This document shows, one piece after another, positions 5,181 through 5,339 of a DNA stretch of 5,339 nt (its first letter is position 1; each line of letters opens with the position of its first letter). This DNA comes from Treponema sp. UBA4232 (lineage in GTDB: Bacteria > Spirochaetota > Spirochaetia > Treponematales > Treponemataceae): assembly GCA_002396325.1 (NCBI GenBank), contig DGXM01000041.1:1-5339 (forward strand), in the 5' to 3' direction. The position numbers and the translations under genes were made by a program. Below the pieces are notes generated by a model. That model saw nothing but the letters and a program-made list of their open reading frames with translations. It did not search any database and had not been told where the DNA came from.

Positions 5181-5194
5181 GGGGGGGGGTGTCA
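5176..5194. repeat. G9 homopolymer flanked by TGACA/TGTCA
   Basis: Nine consecutive G (5181-5189) sit between TGACA (5176-5180) and TGTCA (5190-5194), a perfect 5-bp inverted repeat. The tract directly abuts the end of repeat copy B. Homopolymeric G tracts of this length change length readily by slippage. No promoter or coding frame depending on its length is visible inside the window. Confidence 0.8.
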
Positions 5195-5203
5195 CACGGA
5201 TTC

Positions 5204-5223
5204 GATTTTCCTAACGGAAAATC
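5204..5223 (-). terminator. Hairpin downstream of the right-edge - strand frame; possible terminator
   Basis: GATTTTCC (5204-5211) and GGAAAATC (5216-5223) form a perfect 8-bp stem with a TAAC loop. It lies 20 nt past the stop of the - strand frame, where a terminator would be expected. The stem is AT-rich and no T-run follows on the - strand. On the + strand only TTTAAAC follows. The hairpin is clear but its role is uncertain. Confidence 0.4.
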
Positions 5224-5243
5224 TTTAAACTGAGAAATATTTA

Positions 5244-5339
5244 TCACGAACCAATCAGTTTGTTTTTTAACAATCGGATTTGTTCATCGCTAACGCGATT
5301 CACGATAATAACTTTTGTCATTCCGAATTGGATAAAGCA
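5244..5339 (-). CDS. Short or partial reading frame of unknown identity at the right edge
   Basis: On the - strand a frame is open from the right edge to TGA (5246-5244), 31 codons. An internal ATG at 5321-5319 would give a 25-residue product beginning MTKVIIVNRVSDEQ and rich in Ile, Leu and Lys, which looks protein-like. Only GGA directly abutting that ATG resembles a ribosome site, which is too close, so the ATG may be an internal Met of a longer gene whose start lies beyond 5339. The DNA is AT-richer than the neighbouring genes. I do not recognise the sequence. The ATGAC at the possible start equals the end motif of the nearby repeats, so part of the frame could be repeat-derived or a gene remnant. 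Confidence 0.35.
   Translation of the reverse strand, partial: CFIQFGMTKVIIVNRVSDEQIRLLKNKLIGS

Overview
The window most likely comes from a spirochaete of the genus Treponema, probably a host-associated species of moderate GC content. This rests on the style of the RpoN, HPF and DUF1015 proteins, on TATACT -10 boxes in AT-rich spacers, and on an intergenic cluster of GTCAT...ATGAC palindromic repeats. The genus is an inference; no marker gene here settles it. The window holds four complete protein genes, the 3' end of a fifth, and a possible sixth cut by the right edge.

Left part (1-808). The last 23 codons of an unrecognised + strand gene are followed by about 280 bp without a convincing gene. 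That stretch contains a GC-rich block (about 174-283) dense in inverted repeats, which could be a structured RNA or a dispersed repeat. A sigma-70-type promoter (TTGCCT, 17 bp, TATACT) then drives hpf, the short ribosome hibernation factor, which ends in a strong intrinsic terminator.

Centre (809-3691). rpoN (sigma-54) lies on the - strand and converges on hpf. In many bacteria these two genes are adjacent and co-directional; here the adjacency is kept but the orientation is not. rpoN and a DUF1015 gene diverge from a 45 bp spacer. Each has a TATACT box exactly 6 nt before its ATG, so both messages are predicted to start at the A of the start codon (leaderless). Each promoter's -35 region overlaps the other's -10 box.

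Right part (3692-5339). DUF1015 is followed after 29 bp by a Gfo/Idh/MocA-family NAD(P)-dependent oxidoreductase on the same strand, probably in one operon. About 480 bp without a convincing gene follows. It is filled by two tandem copies of a composite repeat: direct repeats with a 23-nt period beginning GTCAT, a pair of inverted 8-bp-stem hairpins (REP-doublet or MITE-like), and direct repeats with a 20-nt period beginning ATGAC. The second copy ends in a G9 tract flanked by TGACA/TGTCA. A short - strand reading frame of unknown identity runs in from the right edge, with a hairpin just past its stop.

Functionally, hpf and rpoN are global regulators (ribosome hibernation and sigma-54 transcription). 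The DUF1015/oxidoreductase pair looks metabolic but its substrate cannot be read from the sequence. I see no defence system, phage genes, CRISPR array, tRNA or rRNA. The least explained parts are the GC-rich structured block, the mirrored leaderless promoters and the composite repeat array.
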